The notes beneath the pieces were generated by a model. The model had not been told where the DNA came from. It saw only the letters and a program-made list of their open reading frames with translations, and made no database searches. A DNA stretch of 64,000 bases from Cyclospora cayetanensis (taxonomy: Eukaryota; Apicomplexa; Conoidasida; Eucoccidiorida; Eimeriidae). Numbering within the stretch: the first letter of the stretch is position 1; each line of letters begins with the position of its first letter. The translations under genes and the position numbers were made by a program. Below, one piece after another: positions 22,640 through 38,210 of this stretch. The stretch is from positions 1 to 64,000 of the forward strand of contig NW_020312747.1 of assembly GCF_002999335.1 (NCBI RefSeq), in the 5' to 3' direction.

Positions 22640-25084
22640 ATGGAGGGAGAGTGGATTCCCGCGCTGGAGGACCCCGCTGTAAGCAGCAACTGCAGCAGTC
22701 TTCACACCGCAGGAGAAGCCAGCCTCACCACCGTTTCCCCCTGCAGAGGAGGCAACAGCGCCAACGACTGCAGCACCAGCAGTACGGAGGGCAAGCAGAT
22801 TCGCTCCAGAATTTGTGCTGCAGGCGGTAACGTCTGCAGTGCCTCTGTGGGTGTGCAGCAGCGCAGCCAGCCATCATCAGCGGCGTCAGCGCACACAAGC
22901 AAGAAGGCCACTACTGATGCTGAACTGCCGCCTCTAGCTGCGTACTGGGGCAGCCCATTTTCCTACTGGAATATATGGGGCGTCCGCCTCGAATTTGCGC
23001 TGGCATACCTCTTTGGGGGGTTCTTAGGATTGCCTGCTGCAGGGTGTGCTGCGCTGTTGCCACAACAGTTGCTGCGGCTTTTTACTTTCGGAGGCTGCGG
23101 CTTACTGCTGCTGTATGACTGCGTCTTCGGTGTGCGTTGGGTCTACACCCGTGTGCTGGAGCAGCGGCAGCAGAGGTGGGTTCAGAGACAGCTGGATTTG
23201 CTCCTGTCGATACACCCCAAAGAAACCAGAAAGGCGGTTGCGGAGGAGAGGCTGCGGCTTGGGCAGTTGGTCAGTGCTCTGTGTCACCATTTGGCCGCTG
23301 CGCATGAGCCTTCTTGTCATGCCACTGCAGCAGCTGCTTCGAAATGGCAAGCGGAGGCGGCAGACAGCGGCGCAGCGTCAGCGGCTATGCCAACTGCGCA
23401 GCGTCCCTTGGTAGGAGAGGAAGACTCGCCGCCGCTCGCAGAAGAAGAAGCAAACGCGGCAGCACAGAGGATTCTAGCAGGTGATCTTAAGGCGGCTGCG
23501 CGATTGTACGGGGTCTCTCCAGACGCTGTAGCTGCTGCGGTGGCTGCCGCGCAGCTGCACCACGCTGAATCGTGCAGCAGCTGCAGGAGAAAGCGACAAA
23601 GCTCTCCGTGGGTGCTGCGGACCGCTGCTGGTGTCAGCAAGTGGCTTTGGAGGAGGACGAAGGACGTGGTCACCTTCTGCTGCTGCTTCGTATTGGTAGT
23701 CGTGTTCACCCTCCTCCCCCTTGATCGTTTCGAAGCAGTGCTCGGCTCATCAGGATGGAGCTTGCCATTGCCTTGGTTGCTGCCGCTGCTGCATGCGTTC
23801 GCAAGAGCCTGCCTCGCCGCCGCGTTCATGAACCTTCACGTTGGGGAGTACGCTTCTCTCGCCGTCCTTCCCGCAGTCCCCTGTGCAGTTCATTCTAGAA
23901 GCAGCGGCGCCGAGAAGCACTGCGGCTGCGTCTTGGAACGGCCTCCAAAGCAGTGGAACGTGCATTGGCGTCTGCTTTTCGCGTTTCTGGTGCCGCTCCT
24001 CTGCTCCCTCGTCACTACTGCTGCTTGGAGTGCCGCGGCTGCGAATAAATTCTGGAGCTATGAGAGTCTGGTGGCGGGATTACCCCACGTGCTGGTAGGC
24101 CTTCCCCTGCAGCTCCTGCCTTCCGAGATCTCTTCGATTCTGCCTCTGCACGAGGAACGAGTGAGGGCGACAGAGTACCTCCTGCTTCTGGTGCAGGAAC
24201 AGAAAGCGTTAGGATGGCTTCAGTGGCCTAAGACGGACGCCAGCCGCAAGATGCTATCCGCAGGCGTCCTCCTGACTGTTGCAGCTGCCGCCGCTGCACG
24301 ATGCAGCATCCCGCCTGCCCTGTGGGAACAGCATGCCCGTCTGGAGCAGGCAGCTGGGATACTTGCGGCGAGAAAACTGCTGCACAATAGAGCACAAATG
24401 CTTCGGCATGAACGTCTGTGTTCCCGCATCAGCAAGCGCTGCAGATGGGCGTGGGAGGGTCTCGTGCTGTCTGTACACCGGGTGCCCTTAGGCGTAGTCA
24501 GTCGCGTGCGGTGCACTTGTGTCTCTGTACTGGCGTTGTTGTGGGTGCTGGTGTTACTTGTCGGTACTGCTGACGTTCCGGTGGGGTGGGCAGAAGACGG
24601 AGTGGCTATAACCCCTCTCTCGATGTTGCAGGAGAGAATGCAACAGGACGACCTGAAACAGGCGTGGCTGGAGCTTAAGGCACTGCATGACGAACTCCAG
24701 AGGCGCGTGCGCGTAGAGGGCTACGAACGGACGCTGGAGTGGATGCTTCAACAAGTGCAAGCCAGTTGGAATGAACAGATCGAGACAGAAAAAAAAGACA
24801 CGGAGGCGCTGGCTGGTGCCTTGAAGCTTTTTAACCTGGGGAACAACGCAACAATAGCAGAGATAAAACACAGGTACAGGCAGCTCGCAAGACGCCACCA
24901 CCCCGATCGGGCCGGCGTGAACGCTGGCAAACGAAGGGGGGAGGGATGCCTCGTGGCTTGCGAGGAGACGAGTACCTCCAATGCGTCTCGCGACTACAAG
25001 GCGCGGCACGAATTTATGCAGAATATCAACCTCGCATACGAAGTGCTGCTGGAGCAGGCGGGAGGCAAAGCGCCCGGCTGGTGA
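22640..25084 (+). CDS. Multi-pass membrane protein with C-terminal J (DnaJ) domain
   Basis: J-domain proteins stimulate Hsp70 ATPase. This one is intronless, 814 aa from ATG 22640; the frame stays open upstream to 22538 but without ATG. Residues about 1-130 are Ser/Thr/Cys-rich and likely soluble. Hydrophobic segments follow: YLFGGFLGLPAAGCAALL and the next helix; then FCCCFVLVVVFTLLPL, LLFAFLVPLLCSLVTTAAW and VLALLWVLVLLVG, with charged and alanine-rich loops between. After the last helix comes a helical Gln/Glu-rich segment. The J domain covers about the last 80 residues and includes the intact HPD tripeptide in RRHHPDR. A Gly/Lys-rich insert lies between HPD and the last helices. A J domain at the extreme C-terminus behind several helices suggests it projects from an organelle or ER membrane. 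Location and side of membrane are inference. Confidence 0.8.
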   Translation: MEGEWIPALEDPAVSSNCSSLHTAGEASLTTVSPCRGGNSANDCSTSSTEGKQIRSRICAAGGNVCSASVGVQQRSQPSSAASAHTSKKATTDAELPPLAAYWGSPFSYWNIWGVRLEFALAYLFGGFLGLPAAGCAALLPQQLLRLFTFGGCGLLLLYDCVFGVRWVYTRVLEQRQQRWVQRQLDLLLSIHPKETRKAVAEERLRLGQLVSALCHHLAAAHEPSCHATAAAASKWQAEAADSGAASAAMPTAQRPLVGEEDSPPLAEEEANAAAQRILAGDLKAAARLYGVSPDAVAAAVAAAQLHHAESCSSCRRKRQSSPWVLRTAAGVSKWLWRRTKDVVTFCCCFVLVVVFTLLPLDRFEAVLGSSGWSLPLPWLLPLLHAFARACLAAAFMNLHVGEYASLAVLPAVPCAVHSRSSGAEKHCGCVLERPPKQWNVHWRLLFAFLVPLLCSLVTTAAWSAAAANKFWSYESLVAGLPHVLVGLPLQLLPSEISSILPLHEERVRATEYLLLLVQEQKALGWLQWPKTDASRKMLSAGVLLTVAAAAAARCSIPPALWEQHARLEQAAGILAARKLLHNRAQMLRHERLCSRISKRCRWAWEGLVLSVHRVPLGVVSRVRCTCVSVLALLWVLVLLVGTADVPVGWAEDGVAITPLSMLQERMQQDDLKQAWLELKALHDELQRRVRVEGYERTLEWMLQQVQASWNEQIETEKKDTEALAGALKLFNLGNNATIAEIKHRYRQLARRHHPDRAGVNAGKRRGEGCLVACEETSTSNASRDYKARHEFMQNINLAYEVLLEQAGGKAPGW

Positions 25085-27799
25085 TATTATCGCATTCGCG
25101 AAAATGCCGCACAGGCCTGCAGAGTAAGATGCTCAAGAAAATCCGAAAATACACACACCTGGCTCGAGCAGCACGAGGCAGCAGGGGTTTTCCCAGCGCT
25201 TGGCTACTCGTGTGCATAGCACACTCCTGCTTCTACTTGCTGAACTTTTCTTTGAACGTGGACTGCGAATCGTGCATATAATGATTTCCGTTGCCTCACA
25301 ATCACAATATTAAATGAAGTGCAAGGAACGCGCTACAGGCGCTTGGAGACTTCAATCATCTTAAGCCCTGTAGCGCTTCATCTAAGGTCTGCGACAAGGG
25401 ACATCTAACTCCATGCTCAAAATGGAATGCTCGTTAGCGCTATTTAAAGGGCTGCCTTCTACCCTTGCCGCTCCCCTCCAATCCTGTAGCGGGCTGAGTT
25501 ACACTGAGCATTTTCTACTTCGCCCGTTATGTTCAACTAGTAGTCAGTAAATAATGGACCATTTGTTCTGTCTGGGCGTATATCTTGCTCATTGCAGACT
25601 ACTACTAGCTTCATGAGAGAAGACGCAGTGTTGTGTGCGTGCGCGCTAGATGACGTGTGTGCAACTAGTTGTGAATGCTCAGAGTGCACAGAGGGAGCAG
25701 CTACCCCCACACTAGCTGTGACTGGCCTCTCAAGTCGATGCCCTGAGGGGTGCAGGTAGGGGGTAAAGGAAGGTCTTCATAAAGGCGCTAAATATAGTTT
25801 TATTAAGTTCGTATCGAGTCTGAAGCTGGATAATCAACGAACCGGGGGCTGAAGTGTATGGGATTCAAGGATAATCCACCGCTTACGAATACCTCCCTGT
25901 GCAATCAAGTTCCATAAAGGGACCTTCGCTGTTGCACTGCGGCTTGAGAAAACACGATTGTTCACGAAGTGGGGTAGATTTATGTTGTTGAATGGTAATA
26001 AGGAGGGTGCCGGCACCGGTTTTTTTGGGCTACTAGGTGACTGTAGTAGGCGTTGGTGTGATTAGCCCCTGCTGATCCCCTGATTACCCACTTCACGTAA
26101 GGACTTTGGGCCAGAGTAATAGCCCTATTTGCGCCTTTTAGAAAGAGTTTTTGTCAGGTGGAAGCTTCTTCAGCTGCCTAGCAAGCTGCAGAAAATACGG
26201 GCGCTGCTGGGGTAGCCCCAGAGTGAGGGGAGTCCAATGTGCAAAAACGAGCTTTAAGCAGCGAAATTGCATTCCTCCATACTTTTGGCTCCTCGCTCAG
26301 TGTTATTTTTGTAATAAGGAAATGTGTAATGACTTAGCTTCAAACTTATTCATGTAACTAGTTGGCCCCCAGTGGGTTGCCCACACGGGGGCGAACTCTT
26401 TGATGGGTAATCCCCACAAATGTCTTTCTTGGCTTCTTCCTCATTTGCTCAAGAGCAAACAATACATATTTAGTAAGTTATTTCCCCATCAAAGCAACAG
26501 GCCGAGATCGGAGGCGCCGCAGTATACACGATGCTATCCCACAAGCCCCCCGGAGCATGCGCAACAGAGGTGTCTTCAGTTGGCAGGCTGCTAAGTAACA
26601 ATATACATGCAAATGGGCAAACTGGGAAATAAATAATGGAATATGGCCGCCAAAGAATGATAAGGAGGGGTTTGCAGCAAAGTGAGGACTATACTGGGGG
26701 CGCAGTCGAGGCGACCGCTTGGCGCCCACCCCCCTCATCTTGCATATATGCGCACATGGCCGGCCTCTTGGGCAGCGTTACCCCTTTGCACTATGCTCTA
26801 AAACCGTTTATGCGACGGTTTTTGATGTAACAGATTCCCTCCCGAAGGCAGGGAATCGGCGTTATTTCGTCTTGCTCTGTTGAGTGCACAACAAGGGTGC
26901 AAGGTTCGGCCATCCCTGCTTCGGCCCCACCTTTCCACAAACGGATTACGGCCATCTATTTCTGTAGAACATCCTTCCTTTCCTGCGATTTTCGGTTTTG
27001 CGACCCTTGGACAGCCGCTTACTGCCTGGTGGGCTGCCCTCAGGCTACCCATGGTAACGCAAGGGATCCGCCCCGGCCACCTTTGGCGTCGTCTTGTCTA
27101 AGGACAGCTTCTTCAAAGGAGCCAGTAATTCGCTTCAATTGGTGTATTAGCCAGCTTGATTGTATGTTCGGAGCGTCGGGAGCGCATGTGCCGTGTCATC
27201 CATCCCTGGCGCTCAGGCAGCGCTGCTGGTGCCTGGGCCGACACGCGGGCGAGCGAGCTGATACCACGCCTATTATTCCTCGTTGAGCTCTTACAGTTCG
27301 AATCCTTATGTGGTTCTAGATCCTTCTATGTCCCAGTTTCCTGTTTATGCTAAAAAGGCTCGCAGTTTCTCGCATATTTGCCTATGCGCGTGGCTGGGGT
27401 GGTGTGTGTGCACGCCTGACAGATAGACGGACTTCGGACGCGGCAACCTGCGGCCCGAAAGGACAGCTCCCCTGGTGTTTATGTTCACCTGTTGTTTGTT
27501 GCTGGCGTGCTCAAGTGGACTGGCTGGTCTAGCTCCACTGATCTATTATTTGGGACCGTGCTTCGAACTGTGTGCATAACAACACCGCCGAGGAAGGAAA
27601 GTGTTTGCTGACGTATTTCGTTTGAGATTTAACCATCATTCATCAACTTCTACCTCTGTTCAAATCGCCGCATGTGTTCTGCTGGTTTCCGGCCGCCGCT
27701 GCCGAGGACGCTGCAGTTCCGCGTAGTGGCCATGGTGTTCTGGTGGCCTTCCTGATATCTGATATCCCGTAGCTAGCTTCTTCGTTTCCATTTTTTGTA
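25085..27799. other. Intergenic, repeat-poor; small hairpins and one dispersed repeat
   Basis: It contains a 10-bp inverted repeat (25330-25339 with 25367-25376), a plus-oriented dispersed repeat (about 25560-25770) and two small hairpins near 26800-26850. No open frame shows family features. The last few hundred bases before 27800 probably hold the kinase promoter and 5' UTR. Confidence 0.5.
25555..25775 (+). repeat. Dispersed repeat copy (plus orientation)
   Basis: The most complete copy of the family. It includes GAAGACGCAGTGTTGTGTGC at 25619, CAACTAGTTGTGAATGCTC near 25662 and AGAGTGCACAGAGGGAGCAG after it. Related copies are near 16755, 57836 and 60232 (plus) and at 16960-17120 and 21730-21990 (minus). 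Confidence 0.65.
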
Positions 27800-31377
<3,578 letters not shown>

Positions 31378-32604
31378 GATATTTTATTTGCGCATCGCCC
31401 CTTTGTATAGTGCTGTTGCTGAGCAGCAAGTATCACGCGAACCCTCATGGTATTCTGGGCCTCGTTACACATTCCTTGAATAGAGAGAGGGAGAGGAGAC
31501 AAGAGAGAAGAGAGGCGGCTATTTGCACACGGCGAAGCGCTCGTTCGTTTTTGGCCGGAGTCTATTCTCCCACCTGCCATTTCGGAGGGCATACTAAGCT
31601 GCAGCATCAATGCCGCACACCCTCGAGCACCAAAAGGGCTGCTACTGTCTTTTGCGGTCGGCTCGGCTCATATATGCATGCCTTTGCGGCCAGCAGCACC
31701 GTGGCCATGCGCCGCTTAGGGGGCAGCACCCAGCGGGGTCTGTGAGACATGCCTGCATAATCATCTCCCAAATCTATAGTACAGAGACTAGAGCCCGTTG
31801 CTGAGGCTTCGATTGTACCCTTCTGAAACCTGTGAAGTCTCACCTCCCCAAATCCCCGTGGGCATACCCTCGTTTGTGCTGAACAGTGTTGCAGCCAGTT
31901 GTTCGAGCCAACAATTAGTGGACTCTTCATTCATCGTCCCGCCGGCACTCATTGCGTTTTCCCTTGCTTTCCCACATTCTGAGGTCCTCAAACCTTGGGG
32001 CGATATCTCTCATTTTCGTTTCGTCCGGCTGGAGTATGGCTGTATTGACGGCAGTGCCATGTACCTTTTGCGATCAGAAACTCGGAACTCTTCTGAAACC
32101 ACATGAATGTGGCTGAATAGTCTGTCTTAGTAGAATAGCCATCCATTTAGGTGATTTGGGGCTCTCCACATTTTCTGTGTACTGAATATTGTGGGAGGTT
32201 GGTTGACCTAAGCCTCTAGTCGTGGGATTTTTAAGGGCGGAAACCGGCCTTAACAGCGCAGCCTGCTCCCGCGTCGCATCTACGCTCCGTGTAAAAGCTG
32301 CATCACCTCCCTCAAGATTGTTTAGTTCTTAAAGGTGTGCAGCGATAACGCAACTTATCACACGATGAATCTAAAGTTAAAGCGCCCAGCGGCAGTCCTG
32401 TCCTCCTGCCTGACCAGAGGTAGTTGTTTTGTACACAATGCACTTGATTTGCAAGTTGTGTAATATATGTATATTACGTACTCAAACACGCTGTGGGTAC
32501 ACTGGGTATATGTGCACGTAAATGCCTACACATATCTCTGCGTTTGGCCGGGCAATGAGGAGGTTTAACCAAATATGCTAAAGCAATTAAGACTAGGAGA
32601 AGAA
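31378..32604. other. Convergent intergenic region between MAPK2 and GAP50
   Basis: It contains the 3' UTRs of two genes facing each other. A short purine-rich tract lies at 31480-31515. No coding region is recognised. Confidence 0.6.
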
Positions 32605-34313
32605 TCATTTCATCACCTTGGAGATGCTGCTGGCAACAGCCAGTGTGGCGAAGAAGGTCAAGATGCAGAGACCGATGGTCCCCACGACGCGGACGAATAC
32701 GTCTTTGCCTGGTAGTTTGCCCATAGCTGGAATCGGATAATACGTTACTTCGGGCATTTCGCTCAGGTAGTTGAACTGGTCGATCTGCATCCATACATCC
32801 AAAAGCAACTGCTCTCAACACTGTAATAGTTGAAGGGCGACTCGAAGCTTTGTCCATGTATTTGCTGATCTACCTAAGACATGGGCCTGCTCTGCATTTT
32901 GGAGTGTCGTGGATCGTAGACTGGTACACAATGTATGCGTGTTCAGGGATTATATTCTTACGGTGGATCTCTCTGGGCGGCTCTTAACGGGCTGTTTATG
33001 CTCAAAGAGTGTTTCGCCGGTCTCCCCCTTGATGAACTTTGTCACTAGCCCGTCGGCGGTAAGTTCAAAGAGACAGAAGCCGCGATCTCCGCTGAAAAAC
33101 TTGGAGCCGGAGACTCCAACCAATGAGCTGCTGCCAGCAACGGAACCCGTGCCACAGTTGATGTGCGCAATCTCCCCATCCTGCTCACAGGGTACACCCA
33201 CGCTGCTAATGCGGCAAAATCAATGATCTGTTTCACCAAAAAAGTGCAGTTTAGCAGGCTCCACGTTCAAGAAGAAAAAACTGCTCGCATTCAAGCATTT
33301 TAGCACAGCGAAAGGCAAAGAAGTATATTAAGCATATAAAACCTGTAAATTATGACTAAGTCTTACCTCGATGACTTCCATGTCATGGTCGTAGCCAGAG
33401 ATGTAAGCGTCAACTCCTGCCTTCTTCAACAGAGGCTCCAAGTAGTACTGCAGCATTGAGTCGCCTTTGGATGACCCGCTGCTGTATACAGGCCTGTTTC
33501 CTACTACAATAATGTAGTCAAACACTTTGGGGGCAATATCCAGCGTAGCTTCTAGCTCAGTCCATGCCTTTTCCGTGACGTTTCCGAAAGGGAAGGAAGA
33601 CGAAAGCACCCATGTGTCGATGAAGACCAATCCTACACTCATATCCTTGTGCCCAGAGCTTATGAATGCACTTCCTGCGAAAGCCCACAAACAAAAATCG
33701 GGTAATTGAGCTACTTGTATCCTCCTAGGCGAGCTACCAAGACAGTACCTGGAGGGGGTCCACTCTTCGATCTTCCCCAAAGTGCACATGCAAATGAAGA
33801 TCTTCATACGGGGAGCTCACCGGTTGAAGCGGCGAAATGGACAGCATAATGATACCACCAGTTGGGAAGGGTCCACTTTGGGGCGTTCGAGGCAGTCTCA
33901 TTTTCTGTTCCATCGCCGTAGACGAGGTTTGTTCTGTCTCTCAGAGCGGTATAGTTACCTGACCAGTCCTCTGCACCAAGAACTGTGAGGAACGGCATTT
34001 TGAGAGCACCATGCTCGTCAGAATAAACGTTTTCAAACTGTTGTTCCCACGTGGTATCGTTGGCTCCAGAAACACCGTTAGGGAAGTTGCTCCCTGGGCT
34101 CACAATGAAGCTGATGCGTTGATCGGCAGCGGATTTCTTAAGGGTTTCCGCTACTTGCTTCTGCCCCAAGACGTCAAAGCCGTAGTTGCCAAGAGCTGCA
34201 AACTTGAGCTGTCCAAAGGCCGAGTTAATGTTGAGCAAACCTACCAAGATCGCTGCTGTGTAGGCAACCGAGCGAGCACGGAGGCCCCTGCCAGTTCGGG
34301 CATGACGCGCCAT
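32605..34313 (-). CDS. GAP50: Glideosome-associated protein 50 (GAP50), acid-phosphatase fold membrane anchor
   Basis: GAP50 is the integral membrane protein that anchors the myosin A motor complex to the inner membrane complex during gliding and invasion. Four exons on the minus strand: 34313-33821, 33674-33367, 33180-32962, 32784-32605. They sum to 1200 bases, 399 aa, with all phases closing. Seen: hydrophobic signal peptide (about 15-35), metallophosphatase-type fold with PNWWYHY, GHKDMSVGLVFIDTWVLSS and AGVDAYISGYDHDME, a CGTG segment, KLPGKDVFVRV, and a C-terminal transmembrane helix (about 372-392) followed by a short basic tail ending in SKVMK. Length and order match apicomplexan GAP50. 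The usual purple-acid-phosphatase metal ligands look replaced: GNYG, PGSNF and LGAEDW where active enzymes have GDxG, GDNF and GNHE/D. A structural role fits better than catalysis. Confidence 0.93.
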
Positions 34314-37300
34314 TGTGAAGCGTATTCGGATTGCTTACAGAGAAATACACTGACACGTAGCCCTCAAGTTTTATCTAAAACTCAGCGGTCATCCAAAACG
34401 GCATCAAAGTACCCTGGACGCCCCTTCACCGTTTTCTTTCGGCTGCCGGGAAGCTGAGGACCGTGTGGCAGCCGCAAAAAAACCCGCTACAAGTGGGCTC
34501 GGAATCAAAACACACTAGCCTCAATGCGTCAATAAACCAGCTTCTAAAGTCTTTCGAGGGTTTCATATCTGAGATTTCACCGCTGGAGACTTCCTTGTTG
34601 AAGCCTCAGCTAGTCGCCGCCGACAGGCAAGCAGCCCTGCCGCCGACTGCGCTGCATGGCTGACGCACATCGTCCGGTATTGAACAATGGGTAACACAGG
34701 GCTCATCTTCTTCCAATATTAAGAATTCTTTAGACGTAAAATATTTATCTTCTCCCGCTGACGCCGTTTAGACATGAGAATGGAGGTTGCTTTTACAGGC
34801 TCCGCCCTACCTGCCGACGGGAGCTCGATTTCGCCATGGTCAAAAGGATCATGAGCAAGACTACCGTAAGTAGGAAAAAGCTCGGTTCCATAGCGAAGTA
34901 AGTAAGAAATTGTTATCATTCCATCTGGGTGGACTGGTCATGTATGTTTTGATGGCACACAACGAATTTCTTCGAAGCTCCTCCACAGTTTGTCCTCGTG
35001 GACCAGCTGCAGGAACCGCATCAGTCTGCTAGAGACAAGTAGTACAACTGTGCTAAGATGACCGCCATGAATTGCAAATAGTCTTGCATTCTATGGGATT
35101 TTTGAAGGTATCAGATTATTCTGCTTCCTGGAGGCACCTGCGACCATCAAAAAATTCTCGCAATTTCGGAGAACCTTGCGCTTAATGCAGTCTACTTTTA
35201 ACCGTGTAACCTCAGAGTAAAATTCATTTAGGTAGCTTGAGTACTGGAGCTTTTTATCGGGAATTTTGCAATAGCTCACAAAAATATGTGATTCTCCGAT
35301 GGTCTCCATGGGAAGTCACTTACCAATACAAAACGCCAAGCAGAGCACTGATTTCTCTTCCAAAAGAGCTCTTTGCTTCCACTACCCTCACCCTACAGGG
35401 AGTAGGCATGAGGAGAGAAGGGCGGCGCGGGCGAGCCCTGCTGAGCCGCCATGAACTCATAAGATCCAGACCAAGTGGTATAAGGCAACTAGCGCATAGG
35501 CACACAATCGTTGATTCTTTTCACGTTAAGTTAGCTTCGCTCTGCGACACAGAGCAAACAGAAGCCACCAAAACACATAATCAATTCATAGCTGTTCGTT
35601 TTAAATAGAATGGATGTGGTGGAGAGTGTCTCTAAGAATGTAGCGATGGCCAGCTGCAAGAAATTGGTGGAAGGCATTCTACTAGAAACTCTACAAAACA
35701 CAATTAGCAGTAATCAACGCTGCCCTTCATTTGTCATCAAGGAGTCCTCTAAGCTACTTGGTTTTTCATCGCACACCGCCTTGATAAACTCACCTGAGGA
35801 AATTGTTTAGGATATTGCGGTTGTTGTGCCAATTTTGAGCATATGGTACCCTTGGGTCAGACTCGAAGATTTCCTAGGACGAGTACACCCCAGTTGATTT
35901 TCTCTACCTTACCTAGTTAACCTCATGACATCTACAGGAATGTCAACTCGTTAATACATTTCAGAGATGTCCTATACTAGAAAGCCTTTGGCTCTGCCAG
36001 CCAGGAATCACTAGTTGGGGGCGATGGTAAAGTGCAGGGCAGCGGTAAGATAAACACAACTTTCATTCATATGCGCGTCTTCTACTCATAGGCTAATCCT
36101 CCATTTGTAGGCGCGTTTTCAACGTCAGAAATTCCTACAAGTTTAGTCAGGATATCAACTAGCTTTCACCAGTACCACTGCATAACTGGCTCTATTGCGA
36201 TTGTACATGACCCATGAAGAAGCCAATGAGCAGCTTGGGCAAAAGCCACCGCTGGTAGCAATTGGTAAGCAAACAATGTGTGTGATACCACACAGCAACA
36301 CACGGCCTTCTCATTTCTTGTAATTCCAAGAGCCACTGAACAGCCCCATGGCTGCAGTCCTACTTCACACGTTGCAACTATGCCCTTTGGTGTCATGTGC
36401 GTATGGTGACCAGCTCATCCGGGCACTTCAGGCAGTCTTTGCTCGATTTTTGCATACGGAAACTCGTTTTCTTGGTCTAGCTTCAATATTACTGCTAATA
36501 CAGCTCAAAAGGGGAGGATACTATTCGACTAAGGTGCAGGCACCAGAAGGAAACATACGTAGATTTCTTAAACCAATTTATATGGAATATTTTTCACAAA
36601 AGAGAATATCTGCGTTGGGATTCGATGTGCAGGCATCCTGAATGCTGGCTCCTAGTATGCATGATATCCTGCGCAGTTCACAGCGGCCCATCTCAACTAC
36701 GTCACGGTGCTGAAGCATGTCAGAGTACCAATACCTTGGTTTCCTGGGTGAATTTAGTAGACACCTTTTATAAACAGCCCGATGCGGATCCGTTCTCCTT
36801 CAGAGTAAAGTTTCCTCCATTCGACGACAGGCTCGTGGCTAGCGCAAATGACAGCAGTAGGAATACCCAAATGCGTTCTCTTCGGGGCACGAGCAAATGA
36901 TGGATTTGTCATCGCATTTTCGCTTTCAGTGCAACACAGCTCACAGCAACATACTGAATAGTAAACAAAAATACTACAGGGAAAGACAGACAGTAAAGTT
37001 TAAGTTATCTTGCAAAACCATCGGTCCTACTTTCCCATGACAAACCAATCACGCTGGGATAGTGTCATCCTTAGTGGGCTCGGCTCTCAGCCTTCTGCCG
37101 CCTGGCGAATTTTCAGGTAGCCATGGACTGATGAAATATCAGGTTGAATATCGTTCCCTACACCTATTTGAGTTTTTCTCGGGCCTTACAAAGTACCAGG
37201 CGTTTGTAGATCTGTTGCGTACAAACAAAGTATTGGGTTGGAACTAAAGCCGCTGAAACGCCAATAAATGTAGGGGCTTGTGCCGACAGCTTTCAGGGAG

Positions 37301-38210
37301 GCTTTATACCCCATAGTGCATGTTCCTGTTAGATGTGTGCAGGTCTGACGCACTAATGCAGAACTCCAGATAAATAGCTCCCTCATGGCATCTAGGTCCG
37401 ATGTGAAGTGATCTAAATTGGTCGGGGTTATCTAAATCTGCGTATCCCGAAGGGCCTGAAGATGAATCTTCAACCACCAAAATGGCGTTGGACCCCCAAG
37501 CGCTGGTCAGTGTGTACAGGCTGTTTGTGCCAAGCACATGCGCGAAGCTCAAGTAAGAAAACAGATACTAAGGCGACCTTGATTAAAATACGGTTTGACG
37601 ACGCATCAACGCCACAGGTGAGGGAAAGGACTTGCGTTGAATGCTTGAGCTGAAACATTGTCAAGGCAGCTGCTTTCCAAAAGAAGGCACCAGTAATTCA
37701 AAATCCTAATGACGCACAGGCTGTCCTCCCTCTCAGAACTTAGCTCCTCGCTGTGGGAACGGCAGCCTCCACAGCTCTAATAAGCCTGAAAGACAGAAAA
37801 CCAAGGAGCCAAGCCCAGTCCTGTGTGTACACACAGTAGTAGCTACCCGCGCATCGGCAAGCACCGCAATATCGCTGAGAATTGACAGCCATGCGTTTAC
37901 CAGTTCTTTAAAGAAAAATAGCCAAGAAAGAGCTTACCTCTTCAGCTGCCTTAAGGACACGGCGATTCGTTCCCCCAAGACTACAGTACTACCATCGTCT
38001 CGACTGCGGAAGTTTGCTTGAGCGTAGAGCAGATGCGTCTTGAATTCATGTAAGAGCTGCGGCAACACCGCAGTGAGAGGCAGGCGCCGCACCAACGAAC
38101 GAGCAGGCATGCACGAGTCGGTCGGGGGTTAAACAAGTACACATTGGGGCGGATATTACGCAGCTGCTTGCGCAACGAAGCGCATCAGGATCGGTGGCTA
38201 GCCAGACACC
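34314..38210. other. Repeat-poor intergenic region with a decayed retrotransposon fragment
   Basis: No gene is recognised. A plus-strand stretch at about 36340-36800 resembles decayed reverse transcriptase and is listed separately. The remaining open frames (for example 35237-35608 and 35610-35810) show no family features. Confidence 0.5.
36340..36800 (+). mobile_element. Probable degenerate Ty3/gypsy reverse-transcriptase fragment
   Basis: Reading across frameshifts gives MPFGVM (36379-36396), a hydrophobic block where the YxDD strand should be, then PAQFTAAHLNYVTVLKHV (36670-36724) and EYQYLGFLGEF (36722-36755). These fit, in order, the fingers/palm motif, the connecting segment and the start of the thumb of Ty3-type RT. 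Many stops are present. Similarity is by eye only and weaker than for the copy at 14.4 kb. Confidence 0.45.

Noticed and set aside
27285..27315. TTCGAATC box as a possible tRNA T-loop
   Set aside because: The flanking bases do not form a T-stem and no acceptor or anticodon stem could be found.
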